A DNA stretch of 64,000 bases from Aestuariivita sp049276915. Its GTDB lineage: Bacteria; Pseudomonadota; Alphaproteobacteria; Rhodobacterales; Rhodobacteraceae. Location of the stretch: assembly GCF_049276915.1 (NCBI RefSeq), contig NZ_JBASXK010000104.1:4893-68892 (forward strand), in the 5' to 3' direction. The stretch's first letter is position 1. The number at the start of each line of letters is the position of its first letter. The notes under the pieces were generated by a model that was not told the DNA's origin, ran no database searches, and saw only the letters and a program-made list of their open reading frames with translations. Both the position numbers and the translations under genes were made by a program. Positions 6,848 to 16,006 of the stretch are shown here, one piece after another.

Positions 6848-8455
6848 ATGTTAGACGCTTCCACAAATCGCCCCAGATTGCCCGCCGAAATCGCGCGGCG
6901 CCGGACCTTTGCCATCATCTCGCATCCCGATGCGGGCAAGACGACGCTGACCGAAAAATTCCTGCTCTATGGCGGTGCCATTCAAATGGCTGGTCAGGTG
7001 CGCGCCAAAGGCGAAGCGCGGCGCACGCGCTCTGACTTCATGGCAATGGAAAAGGATCGCGGAATCTCGGTTTCGGCCTCGGCAATGTCGTTTGATTACA
7101 AAACCTTCCGGTTCAATCTTGTCGATACGCCCGGTCACTCGGACTTTTCCGAAGACACCTATCGCACGCTCACCGCTGTGGATGCGGCCGTGATGGTGAT
7201 CGACGGCGCGAAAGGCGTGGAAAGCCAGACCCGCAAGCTGTTCGAAGTCTGCCGCCTGCGCGATCTGCCGATCCTGACCTTCTGTAACAAGATGGACCGC
7301 GAAAGCCGTGATACTTTTGAAATCATTGATGAAATCCAAGAGAATCTGGCGATTGACGTGACACCGGCCTCCTGGCCTATCGGTGTGGGACGCGATTTCA
7401 TCGGCTGTTACGATATCATTGGCGACCGGCTTGAGTTGATGGACCGTGCCGACCGCAACAAAGTCGCGCAAACCATTGAGATCAAAGGCCTTGACGATCC
7501 AAAGCTGGCCGAACATGTGCCCGCGGCATTGCTGGCCCAACTCAAGGAAGAGCTTGAGATGGCGCGCGAACTCCTGCCTGCGCTTGACCAAAAGGCCGTG
7601 CTGGAAGGCACGATGACGCCGATCTGGTTCGGCTCGGCCATCAACTCCTTCGGGGTCAAGGAACTGATGGATGGTATTGGCCTCTATGGGCCAGAGCCGC
7701 AGATACAATCTGCCACCCCAAGGCAGATTTCCCCAGAAGAAACAAAGGTTTCTGGCTTTGTCTTCAAAGTTCAGGCAAATATGGATCCCAAGCACCGGGA
7801 CCGCGTCGCCTTTGTGCGCGTGGCGTCGGGCCACTTCAAGCGCGGCATGAAACTGACCCATGTGCGCTCAAAAAAACCGATGACCATCTCCAGCCCCGTG
7901 CTGTTCCTGGCCTCGGACCGCGAACTGGCCGAAGAGGCATGGGCGGGCGATATCATCGGCATTCCCAACCACGGACAGCTCAGAATCGGCGATACCCTGA
8001 CCGAAGGCGAAACCCTGCGTGTGACGGGCATTCCCTCCTTTGCGCCCGAACTGTTGCAGGGCGTGCGCGCAGGCGACCCCCTCAAGGCCAAGCACCTTGA
8101 AAAGGCGCTGATGCAATTTGCTGAGGAAGGGGCCGCAAAGGTCTTCAAACCCTCCATCGGCTCGGGCTTCGTCGTGGGCGTGGTCGGTGCCCTTCAATTC
8201 GAGGTGCTCGCCTCCCGGATCGAGCTTGAATATGGCCTGCCCGTGCGCTTTGAACCCTCCCAGTTCACCTCCGCCCGCTGGGTGACCGGGGACAAGGCAG
8301 CCGTGGACAAGTTCATCAAGGCCAACCAGCAGCATATTGCCCATGATCACGATGGTGACATCGTGTACCTGACCCGCCTGCAATGGGATATTGATCGCAT
8401 CGTTCGGGATTATCCCGAACTGACCCTCAGCGCGACGAAAGAAATGATGGTGTGA
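6848..8455 (+). CDS. prfC: Peptide chain release factor 3
   Basis: RF3 is the translational GTPase that removes RF1/RF2 from the ribosome after termination. The 535-residue protein has the P-loop SHPDAGKTT at residues 25-33, DTPGH at 93-97 and NKMD at 147-150. The RF3-specific domain order follows, with ARRRTFAIISHPDAGKTTLTEKFL at the start. I chose ATG 6848 (MLDASTNRP) because it matches family starts. The upstream in-frame ATG at 6818 lies in the predicted -35 element, and neither has a clear ribosome-binding site. It is a single gene. Confidence 0.95.
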   Translation: MLDASTNRPRLPAEIARRRTFAIISHPDAGKTTLTEKFLLYGGAIQMAGQVRAKGEARRTRSDFMAMEKDRGISVSASAMSFDYKTFRFNLVDTPGHSDFSEDTYRTLTAVDAAVMVIDGAKGVESQTRKLFEVCRLRDLPILTFCNKMDRESRDTFEIIDEIQENLAIDVTPASWPIGVGRDFIGCYDIIGDRLELMDRADRNKVAQTIEIKGLDDPKLAEHVPAALLAQLKEELEMARELLPALDQKAVLEGTMTPIWFGSAINSFGVKELMDGIGLYGPEPQIQSATPRQISPEETKVSGFVFKVQANMDPKHRDRVAFVRVASGHFKRGMKLTHVRSKKPMTISSPVLFLASDRELAEEAWAGDIIGIPNHGQLRIGDTLTEGETLRVTGIPSFAPELLQGVRAGDPLKAKHLEKALMQFAEEGAAKVFKPSIGSGFVVGVVGALQFEVLASRIELEYGLPVRFEPSQFTSARWVTGDKAAVDKFIKANQQHIAHDHDGDIVYLTRLQWDIDRIVRDYPELTLSATKEMMV

Positions 8456-8612
8456 CGCGGCGGCCCAGCATGTGCGCTCCAGCCCTTGTCATCCCGGCCA
8501 AAGACACCCCTTTCGTCACAGCTGTTGACGCGCCCTCGCTTCATGGCAAACTGTCGCACAAAGCCTGACACCTGCGGGCGCAATTCAGGAGCAGCGCCGC
8601 GCGTGGAACGCC

Positions 8613-9554
8613 ATGTCTAAGCCAACCGCGAAATGGGGAATCGTCGCCACGATCAAGGCGCCCGTGGACGAGACATTGCGCTTTGCCGCCTATCACCTCA
8701 GCCAGGGCGCGCACCGGCTTTACATCTATCTGGACGACGCCAGCGAAGCGGCCTTCATCGCCCTGAACGATCATCCGCAGATCACCCCGATCCTGACCGA
8801 CGCCACCTGGTGGCAAAAGCGCGGCCGTCGCCCCGAGAAACATCAGGTGCGCCAATCCCGCAACGCCACCCACGCCTATCGCAGGTTGGCAAAGGTGGAT
8901 TGGCTGATCCACATGGATGTCGATGAATTCCTTGTCACCGCGACCCCGATTGACGAGGTGTTGGGCGCGCTGGGGACAGACGTACTGTGCGCCCGCGTGC
9001 GCCCGATGGAACAACTCTCCGAGGCTCCCGGCCTGTTCAAGGCCTTCATCCCGCCCGGACACGGACGTCACCGCCTCGTCGAAGAGATCTACCCGACCTA
9101 TGGTGCCCACCTCAAAGGCGGCTTTCTGAGCCATCTGGCTGGCAAGATTTTCGTGCGCACCGGGCAGGACGATCTCAGGCTGCGCATTCACAATGCCACG
9201 CAGGGTGACATCACCAACCCCGGCGAAATCGAACTTGGCGACATTGACCTCGCCCATGCCCATGCCAAAAGCTGGGACCAGTTTCGCAGCGCCTTCCACT
9301 ATCGGCTGGACAAAGGCTCCTATCGGGCCGATCTCGCGCCCCAGCGTGCGCAGGACAGGGGCGGATTGACCCTGCATGAGCTGTTCCAGCATATCGAAGC
9401 CACAGACGGAGAAGACGGTCTGCGCGTTTTCTTTGACGAAGTTTCACGCGCCACACCACGCTTGATCGACGCGCTCAGCGCGCGGGGCCTCCTGAAAGAG
9501 GTCGATCTGCGCCTTGCGGAGCATTTGCGCGAACATTTCCCCGACTACGCCTAG
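8613..9554 (+). CDS. Family 2-type glycosyltransferase (Glyco_tranf_2_4)
   Basis: A 313-residue protein. It opens with WGIVATIKAPVDETLRFAAYHLSQGAHRLYIYLDD, a nucleotide-sugar binding fold, and has a DVDE metal-binding motif at residues 102-105 within the segment WLIHMDVDEFL. This matches the DUF/PF13704-type glycosyltransferases common in Roseobacter-group genomes and often linked to surface polysaccharides. No membrane segment is apparent. It stands alone between prfC and the helicase gene. The ribosome-binding site is weak (GGAAC). The acceptor and sugar are unknown. Confidence 0.75.
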   Translation: MSKPTAKWGIVATIKAPVDETLRFAAYHLSQGAHRLYIYLDDASEAAFIALNDHPQITPILTDATWWQKRGRRPEKHQVRQSRNATHAYRRLAKVDWLIHMDVDEFLVTATPIDEVLGALGTDVLCARVRPMEQLSEAPGLFKAFIPPGHGRHRLVEEIYPTYGAHLKGGFLSHLAGKIFVRTGQDDLRLRIHNATQGDITNPGEIELGDIDLAHAHAKSWDQFRSAFHYRLDKGSYRADLAPQRAQDRGGLTLHELFQHIEATDGEDGLRVFFDEVSRATPRLIDALSARGLLKEVDLRLAEHLREHFPDYA

Positions 9555-9617
9555 GATTGTTTCCAAATTGGCAACAAACACGCGATGTCAGCATCCGTGC
9601 TGCACCAGCAGCATTTG

Positions 9618-9635
9618 ACCCGGCCGCATCCGGGT
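9618..9635 (+). terminator. Small GC hairpin after the glycosyltransferase gene
   Basis: ACCCGG-CCGCAT-CCGGGT is a perfect 6-bp stem 64 bp after the stop codon. There is no following T run, so a termination role is uncertain. Confidence 0.25.
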
Positions 9636-9738
9636 GCTATCTGGCAATTCAAGCCAATCATGCGCATGTTGCGCGGGCCATACGGGCCAGGCTGATAAGA
9701 CGTGCGGGCCAAATAGTGTCCGCAGATCACGGATACAT

Positions 9739-11244
9739 ATGACCAAGTTCACCGATTTGAATCTGAACCCCAAGGTTCTGAAAGCCGTTGTCGAAGCCGG
9801 CTACGAAACTCCAACACCCATTCAGGCAGGAGCCATTCCACCGGCGCTCGATGGGCGCGACGTTCTGGGCATCGCCCAGACCGGCACAGGCAAGACGGCA
9901 AGTTTCGTGCTGCCAATGATCACGTTGCTGGCCCGCGGGCGGGCCCGTGCACGCATGCCGCGCAGCCTTGTGCTTTGCCCCACGCGCGAGCTGGCCGCCC
10001 AGGTGGCCGAGAATTTCGACACATATACGAAATACCTCAAGCTGACCAAAGCGCTGCTCATCGGCGGCGTCAGCTTCAAGGAACAAGACACGCTGATCGA
10101 CAAGGGCGTCGATGTGCTGATCGCGACACCCGGACGTTTGCTCGACCATTTCGAACGGGGCAAGCTGATCCTGTCGGATGTCAAGGTGATGGTTGTGGAC
10201 GAAGCAGACCGCATGCTCGACATGGGCTTCATCCCCGATATCGAACGGATCTTCGGCCTCACGCCCTTTACCCGTCAGACACTGTTTTTCTCGGCCACCA
10301 TGGCTCCCGAGATCGAGCGGATCACGAACACCTTCCTGTCCAATCCCGAACGGATCGAGGTCGCCCGCCAGGCCACCGCCTCCGAGACGATCGAACAGGG
10401 CGTGGTGATGTTCAAAGTTTCTCGCCGCGACAAGGAAGCCAGCGAAAAACGCGCCGTTCTGCGCAAGCTGATTGATGGTGAGGGCGATGCCTGCACCAAT
10501 GCGATCATCTTCTGCAACCGCAAGACAGATGTGGATATCGTCGCCAAGTCCTTGAAGAAATACGGCTATGACGCCGCGCCGATCCATGGTGATCTGGATC
10601 AGTCCCAGCGCACCCGCACGCTGGATGGGTTCCGCAACGGCGAGCTGCGCTTCCTTGTGGCCTCGGATGTGGCCGCGCGCGGTCTGGATGTGCCATCGGT
10701 CAGCCACGTCTTCAATTTCGACGTGCCCAGCCATGCCGAAGACTATGTGCACCGTATCGGCCGCACCGGACGTGCCGGGCGTGCTGGCAAGGCGATGATG
10801 ATCTGCGCACCGCGTGACGAAAAGAATTTCGACGCGATCGAACGGCTGATCCAAAGGGAAATCCCGCGCCTCGACAATCCGTTGGGATCGCCCGAGCCTG
10901 CACCCGCCGACATGGAAGACTCTGCCGAAAAACCCAAGCGCGCCCGCCGCACCCGTGGCCGCAAGGACAGCCCCGAGACCCAGGCACCGGCAACACCGAC
11001 CGAGGTCACGACAGAGCCGCCCGTCGAGGCACAGATCGAAACACCCGTTGCCGAGGCCGCAGCCGTTCGGGACGTCGCACCAGAACCTGCCCCCGAGCGC
11101 AGGCAACAGGACGACACCCGGCAAAACCGCGGTGGCGCAAACCGCCGTGGCGGCAAGGGGCGCAATGACAACACCCCCGTCGGCATGGGCGATCACATGC
11201 CCGGCTTCATCGCCATGAGCTTTGACGAGCGCCGCACGGATTAA
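9739..11244 (+). CDS. DEAD-box ATP-dependent RNA helicase
   Basis: A 501-residue RNA helicase. It has the Q-motif region (GYETPTPIQAGAIP, residues 21-34), motif I AQTGTGKT at 46-53, PTREL at 81-85, DEAD at 154-157, SAT in motif III, and HRIGRTGRAGR in motif VI. From about residue 390 the tail is a low-complexity, basic region rich in Pro/Glu/Thr that ends in RQNRGGANRRGGKGRN, a likely RNA-binding extension. This resembles RhlE/CsdA-type helicases used in ribosome assembly or mRNA decay. The ATG at 9739 gives the family start MTKFTDLNL; an upstream in-frame start would add an unconvincing Cys-rich extension. Confidence 0.92.
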   Translation: MTKFTDLNLNPKVLKAVVEAGYETPTPIQAGAIPPALDGRDVLGIAQTGTGKTASFVLPMITLLARGRARARMPRSLVLCPTRELAAQVAENFDTYTKYLKLTKALLIGGVSFKEQDTLIDKGVDVLIATPGRLLDHFERGKLILSDVKVMVVDEADRMLDMGFIPDIERIFGLTPFTRQTLFFSATMAPEIERITNTFLSNPERIEVARQATASETIEQGVVMFKVSRRDKEASEKRAVLRKLIDGEGDACTNAIIFCNRKTDVDIVAKSLKKYGYDAAPIHGDLDQSQRTRTLDGFRNGELRFLVASDVAARGLDVPSVSHVFNFDVPSHAEDYVHRIGRTGRAGRAGKAMMICAPRDEKNFDAIERLIQREIPRLDNPLGSPEPAPADMEDSAEKPKRARRTRGRKDSPETQAPATPTEVTTEPPVEAQIETPVAEAAAVRDVAPEPAPERRQQDDTRQNRGGANRRGGKGRNDNTPVGMGDHMPGFIAMSFDERRTD

Positions 11245-11269
11245 CCTCCGCGCGGGCTCGCCCTTCGCC

Positions 11270-12937
11270 TTATCGCATCCGGCTTATCACCACCGTCACT
11301 TCGGGTTTCTTGCCGATCTCGGATTGCGCCGTCTGGCGCGCAATCCGCTTGAGCGCATCTTCCAAGCCGTCATCATCGCGCAATGTCTTCGGATTGGCGC
11401 GCATCAGGAACTGGCTCAGATCCGCCTCCAGCACATCGACAAGGGGCGCATTGGATGTACCGGTCTCGGCCAGCCCCTTGATGTCGCACCAGGGATCGCC
11501 CAGCGGTTCATCCTCTTCATCCAGAATGACGGTGATCACCACATGACCGTTCAGCGCCATGCGGATGCGGTCCCGCACGATCCCGTCCAGCGCGCCAATC
11601 TGGACCGAACCATCCAGATAGGTCCGCCCGGTTTCGATGTATTCGGCAACCGTGGGGGCATTCCCGCTCAGATCGATCATCATCCCGTTCACCGCCACAA
11701 CGGACTGACGCCCGTTTTGCTCGCTGACTTTCGCATGTTCGCGCAAATGGCGATGTTCCCCATGCATTGGCACAACGATCTGCGGATTGACGATGGCGTG
11801 CAGCCGCTCGATATCGGGCCGGTTGGCATGTCCCGACACATGATAGAGACCGCTGGACTCATCCACCACATCCACGCCCTTTTCACTGAGCTGGTTCATG
11901 ATGCGGATCACTCCGCGCTCATTTCCGGGGATGGTCTTTGAGGAAAACAGGAACAGATCGCCCTCGGCCAGTTCAAGCCCCATGTATTTGCCACGCGCCA
12001 GCTGGGCCGAGGCCGCCCGGCGCTCCCCCTGGCTGCCCGTCACCAGCAGCATCAGGTTCTCACGCGGGATCGATCCCGCCTCTTCCGGGCTGACAACCCG
12101 CGGGAAATACCCCAGAACCCCGGTCTCGACCGCCGCTTCGATCATCCGGCGCATCGCACGGCCCAAAAGCACGATCGAGCGCCCGGCCCGTTCCCCCGCT
12201 TCGGCCAGCGTTTTGACCCGCGCCACATTCGAGGCAAAGGTCGTCGCAACCACCATACCGCCGGCACCGGCGACCAGCTTCTCGATCTCCGGCCCCACCT
12301 CCACTTCGGAACGGCCAGGATGGCGGGTGAACACATTGGTGCTGTCACAAACCAGCGCACGCACCCCGTCCTTTGAGACCTCGGCCCAGAGTTCGGGATC
12401 AAACGGTTCGCCCACACCGGGCGTTTCATCCAGCTTGAAATCGCCTGAATGGATCACGCGACCCGCCGGCGTGTCGATGATCAGGGCCGAGCTTTCCGGA
12501 ATCGAATGCGACATCGGCAGAAAGCCGACGCTGAAAGGCCCGGCCTCTGTCTGCTCGGGCCAGGCACTCACGGTCTGCACCGCGTCTTCGGGATGGCCCT
12601 GCTCTTCCATCTTGCCCCGCGCGATATTGGCGGTGAAGACGCGCGCATAGATCGGTGCGCCCAGATCGCCATAGAAATGCGCCACGGCCCCCACATGGTC
12701 TTCATGGGCATGGGTGATGAAAATCCCCTCCAGCCGGTCGGCACGCTCCTTCAGCCAGGTCACATCCGGCAAGATCAGGTCCACACCCGGTGAACCATCC
12801 ATGTCCGGAAACGTCACTCCAAGATCGACCAGGATCAGCCTCTCGTGATCCGGCGCGCCATAGCCATAGACATAGGCGTTCATGCCGATTTCGCCTGCTC
12901 CACCCAAGGGCAGGTAAATCAGTCGTTCGCTGCTCAT
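11270..12937 (-). CDS. rnj: Ribonuclease J (metallo-beta-lactamase/beta-CASP)
   Basis: RNase J is an endo- and 5'-3' exoribonuclease in RNA maturation and decay. The 555-residue protein has the metallo-beta-lactamase motif HAHEDH at residues 76-81 in FITHAHEDHVGA. The beta-CASP region follows (VTGSQGERRAASAQLARG, then SSKTIPGNE), along with the VSGHANRPD and PMHGEHRHL motifs. Length matches alphaproteobacterial RNase J. It is the last gene of the nuo-birA-coaX-rnj run, beginning 3 bp after the coaX stop. Confidence 0.95.
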   Translation of the reverse strand: MSSERLIYLPLGGAGEIGMNAYVYGYGAPDHERLILVDLGVTFPDMDGSPGVDLILPDVTWLKERADRLEGIFITHAHEDHVGAVAHFYGDLGAPIYARVFTANIARGKMEEQGHPEDAVQTVSAWPEQTEAGPFSVGFLPMSHSIPESSALIIDTPAGRVIHSGDFKLDETPGVGEPFDPELWAEVSKDGVRALVCDSTNVFTRHPGRSEVEVGPEIEKLVAGAGGMVVATTFASNVARVKTLAEAGERAGRSIVLLGRAMRRMIEAAVETGVLGYFPRVVSPEEAGSIPRENLMLLVTGSQGERRAASAQLARGKYMGLELAEGDLFLFSSKTIPGNERGVIRIMNQLSEKGVDVVDESSGLYHVSGHANRPDIERLHAIVNPQIVVPMHGEHRHLREHAKVSEQNGRQSVVAVNGMMIDLSGNAPTVAEYIETGRTYLDGSVQIGALDGIVRDRIRMALNGHVVITVILDEEDEPLGDPWCDIKGLAETGTSNAPLVDVLEADLSQFLMRANPKTLRDDDGLEDALKRIARQTAQSEIGKKPEVTVVISRMR

Positions 12938-12940
12938 GTT

Positions 12941-13714
12941 TTATATATGTTCCTTGTTATACGCATGGATCACGGTCAGCCCATGCATTGTCAGATCTTC
13001 TTCAAGCACATCAAATAGCCCTTCGGTCTCACCAAACAACGATGCAAGACCACCTGTGCCCACCACGGTCATCTCGCGACCCAGCTCGGCCTTAATCCGC
13101 GCGCAGCTTTCCTTTACCAGCCCGACATAGCCCCAGTACACACCCGACTGCATGCAGGCCACCGTGTTCGTGCCGATCACCTTCTGCGGCTTCGAGATAT
13201 CCACATGCGGCAAGGCGGCTGCGGCCATATGCAGGGCCTCGAGACTCAGGTTCACACCGGGCGAGATCAGCCCCCCGATATAGGCGCCATCGGTATCCAC
13301 GACATCAAACGTGGTCGCCGTGCCGAAATCCACCACGATCAGATCGCCACCATGGCGCTCAAAGGCTCCGGCGGTATTCACCAGCCGGTCCGGTCCCACC
13401 AAAGTCCCCGCATCCACGCGCGGCTCGCGCGGCAAACGGCACTCCGGCTTGCCCACCACCAGAGGGCGACAGCCAAAGAACCGGTCGGCAAAGACCCGCA
13501 GGTTGAACACCACGCGCGGCACTGTCGATGAAATGATCACCTCGGTGATCTCGGGGTCGATCTTGTAATGGTTCAAAAGCGTCGAGAACCAGGTGAAATA
13601 GGCATCCGCCGTGCGCGCATGATGCGTCGAGGTGCGCATGGTGCACAGGAATTTCTGCCCGTCCCAGATTGCAAACACCGTATTGGTGTTGCCGCAGTCA
13701 ATGGCCAGAAGCAT
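12941..13714 (-). CDS. coaX: Type III pantothenate kinase
   Basis: CoaX phosphorylates pantothenate, the first step of coenzyme A synthesis. The 257-residue protein has the ASKHA-fold phosphate-binding loop IDCGNTNTVFAIWDG at residues 5-19, then LVGPDRLVNTAGAF, and DFGTATTFDVVD. A GGLISPGV block and TGGLASLF complete the family pattern. Type III kinases need a monovalent cation and resist feedback by CoA. It lies 11 bp downstream of birA and 3 bp upstream of rnj. Confidence 0.96.
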   Translation of the reverse strand: MLLAIDCGNTNTVFAIWDGQKFLCTMRTSTHHARTADAYFTWFSTLLNHYKIDPEITEVIISSTVPRVVFNLRVFADRFFGCRPLVVGKPECRLPREPRVDAGTLVGPDRLVNTAGAFERHGGDLIVVDFGTATTFDVVDTDGAYIGGLISPGVNLSLEALHMAAAALPHVDISKPQKVIGTNTVACMQSGVYWGYVGLVKESCARIKAELGREMTVVGTGGLASLFGETEGLFDVLEEDLTMHGLTVIHAYNKEHI

Positions 13715-13725
13715 GTCGGCCTCCT

Positions 13726-14475
13726 TCAGAAATAGATCTCGGCCGCCGGTATGGTCACAGGGCCCTGCGCGGTCTCTAAAACCAGATTACCCGCAAAGTC
13801 CACGGTTTGAAATCTGCCCGTGATCTCGGATTTCGGCAGGCGGGCGGTGATCACCTCTCCCAGGCGCGCCGCCCGGGCCAGCCAGGCAAGACGCACAGGC
13901 TCAAACCCAAGCGCGCAGAACTGACGCTCATGGCGATCAAAATGCATCGCCAGCAGGTTCAGAAACGCCTCCGGGCTGATCCGGACACCGCATTCACCGG
14001 CCAGAGACACCGGCCGCACCGCATGCGGCTCCACCGCCTCGGGCCCGGGTGCCTCGGCCAGGTTCACCCCGATGCCAATCGCCAGATGGGTGATCCCTCC
14101 CGCAGCCCCGCTGCTTTCCAGCAGGATACCGGCCAGCTTGCCCCCATTGAGCAACACGTCATTGGGCCATTTCAGCGCCAACCCCTCGCCATGCCCCAGC
14201 ACATCCGCCACCGCATCATGAAGCGCCAATGCCGCCACGAAAGAGCGCAGCGCAGCCGACGCGAGACCACCCTCAGGCCGCATCACCAATGTTGCAGACA
14301 GATTGCCCTCGGGCGCGATCCAGGCCCGGCCCCGCCGCCCGCGCGCCGCGCTCTGACGACGCGCCATGATCCATTCCGGCCCGGCCAGATCCGGCGCGAT
14401 ACGCGCGGCCTCACTCAGGGTGCTGTCGACCTCCTCCAGCACCCGTCGCCCATATCCCTCCGGCCAGACCGTCAT
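13726..14475 (-). CDS. birA: Biotin--[acetyl-CoA-carboxylase] ligase
   Basis: BirA attaches biotin to the Lys of biotin carrier domains, such as that of LiuD encoded in this window. The 249-residue protein starts with the catalytic module and has no N-terminal DNA-binding domain, so it is a pure ligase and not the E. coli-type repressor. Conserved blocks are VDSTLSEA near the N-terminus, the biotinyl-AMP loop ARGRRGRAWIAPEGNLSAT, and LKWPNDVLLNGGKLAGILLES. The ATG at 14475 fits family starts. It follows nuoN by 76 bp. Confidence 0.93.
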   Translation of the reverse strand: MTVWPEGYGRRVLEEVDSTLSEAARIAPDLAGPEWIMARRQSAARGRRGRAWIAPEGNLSATLVMRPEGGLASAALRSFVAALALHDAVADVLGHGEGLALKWPNDVLLNGGKLAGILLESSGAAGGITHLAIGIGVNLAEAPGPEAVEPHAVRPVSLAGECGVRISPEAFLNLLAMHFDRHERQFCALGFEPVRLAWLARAARLGEVITARLPKSEITGRFQTVDFAGNLVLETAQGPVTIPAAEIYF

Positions 14476-14491
14476 CCGCCGGCCCTGCCTC

Positions 14492-14510
14492 TTTCTGGTC
14501 TGAAATACCC
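14492..14510 (+). repeat. Copy 2 of the TTTCTGG...AAATACCC motif
   Basis: TTTCTGG then GAAATACCC. It is enclosed by a 6-bp inverted repeat (TGCCTC at 14486-14491, GAGGCA at 14517-14522) in the nuoN-birA spacer. Confidence 0.5.
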
Positions 14511-14551
14511 CCGCCGGAGGCACCCGCGGTTGACGCAGCACAGCGCCTCGA

Positions 14552-15994
14552 TCAATTGACCAGCACCGCCGCAGCGACCTCTGCCGCCGCCTCGACGCCG
14601 AACATATTGACGATCCCCAGGATCATGATCGCCGCGGATCCCATGAGGAAGCCCCACAGAACCGGCGTGCCCGTGGTGTCCAGCTCTTCGCCGGTGTCTT
14701 CGCCGAAATACATGTAATAGACGATGCGCAGATAATAGAACGCTCCGATCACCGAGGCGACCACACCCGCCACCGCCAGCCAGATCAGACCCGCCTCATA
14801 GGCCGCTGTCAGCACATAGAACTTGCCAAAGAAGCCCAGCATCGGCGGCACGCCGGCCAGCGAGAACAACAACACCAGCATCGCCAGCGCCTTGCCCGGC
14901 TCGCGTTTGGCAAACATGTTCAGCGAGGCGATATCGGTGACCGGCTGGCCATCCCGCTCCATCATCAGGATGAAGGCGAAGGTGCCGACATTCATCGTCA
15001 CATAGATCGCCATATAGACCAGCATTGCCTGCACGCCGAACGCGCTGCCCGCAGCCAGACCCATCAGCGCATAGCCCATATGCGCAATCGAGGAATAGGC
15101 CATCAGGCGCTTGATATTGCTCTGCCCGATCGCCGCGATCGCCCCGAGGAACATCGACAGTACCGACAGCAGCGCCACAACCTGGCTCCAATCGGGGACC
15201 GCGCCACCAAAGGCGTCATGCAGCACCCGTGCAAACAGCCCCATGGCCGCCACTTTCGGCGCGGTGGCGAAGAACGCCGTCACCGGCGTCGGCGAGCCCT
15301 CATAGACATCCGGTGTCCACATGTGGAAGGGCACGGCCGAGACCTTGAACGCCAGCCCCGCGATCACGAAGACCAGGCCGAACAGCATCCCCAATGAGAT
15401 ATCGCCCTGCGTCGCGGTCTGGATGATCCCCGAAAACAGCGTCGTGCCCGAATAGCCATAGACCAGCGATGCCCCATACAGCAGCAGACCCGAGGACAGC
15501 GCCCCCAGAACGAAATACTTCAGACCGGCTTCGGTGGATTTCGAACTGTCGCGGCGCAACGAGGCCACCACATAAAGCGCCAGAGATTGCAGCTCGAGCC
15601 CCATGTACAGCGCCATCAGATCGCCGGCACTGACCATCATCATCATGCCGACAACCGCCAGCACGATCAGAACCGGATATTCAAAGCGCAGCAGATCGCG
15701 GCGTTGCATGTAGTCCTGGCTCATCACCAGCACGGCGGCTGCAGACAACAGGATCACGACCTTGGCAAAGCGCGAGAACGCATCTTCAACGAACATCCCG
15801 CCAAAGGCGATACTCGTGCCCTCGCCCGTCAGCCCGATATAGGCCGCGACTGCAACCATGACCGCCGCCGAGACCCAGACCAGCACCGGGGCCAGTTTGT
15901 CCTTGGTGGTATAGACCCCGAACATCAGTGCGGCCATCGCATAGACGGCCAGCGCGATCTCGGGAAGGATGACGTTCAGATCAGCCTGGATCAT
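14552..15994 (-). CDS. nuoN: NADH-quinone oxidoreductase subunit N
   Basis: NuoN is one of three antiporter-like proton-pumping subunits of the complex I membrane arm. The 480-residue protein has about 14 hydrophobic helices. The proton_antipo_M core contains MGLELQSLALYVVASLRRDS, the key Lys region (GLKYFVLGALSSGLLLYG), LAFKVSAVPFHMWTPDVYEGSPTPVTAF, and SNIKRLMAYSSIAHMGYAL. It lies 12 bp after nuoM. Confidence 0.97.
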   Translation of the reverse strand: MIQADLNVILPEIALAVYAMAALMFGVYTTKDKLAPVLVWVSAAVMVAVAAYIGLTGEGTSIAFGGMFVEDAFSRFAKVVILLSAAAVLVMSQDYMQRRDLLRFEYPVLIVLAVVGMMMMVSAGDLMALYMGLELQSLALYVVASLRRDSSKSTEAGLKYFVLGALSSGLLLYGASLVYGYSGTTLFSGIIQTATQGDISLGMLFGLVFVIAGLAFKVSAVPFHMWTPDVYEGSPTPVTAFFATAPKVAAMGLFARVLHDAFGGAVPDWSQVVALLSVLSMFLGAIAAIGQSNIKRLMAYSSIAHMGYALMGLAAGSAFGVQAMLVYMAIYVTMNVGTFAFILMMERDGQPVTDIASLNMFAKREPGKALAMLVLLFSLAGVPPMLGFFGKFYVLTAAYEAGLIWLAVAGVVASVIGAFYYLRIVYYMYFGEDTGEELDTTGTPVLWGFLMGSAAIMILGIVNMFGVEAAAEVAAAVLVN

Positions 15995-16006
15995 GCCCCG
16001 GCCCCC

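Noticed and set aside
14488..14522. Possible rho-independent terminator between nuoN and birA
   Set aside because: There is an inverted repeat (TGCCTC/GAGGCA), but the enclosed bases are the recurrent motif, the stem is only 6 bp with a 25-nt loop, and no U tract follows. Kept as a motif only.
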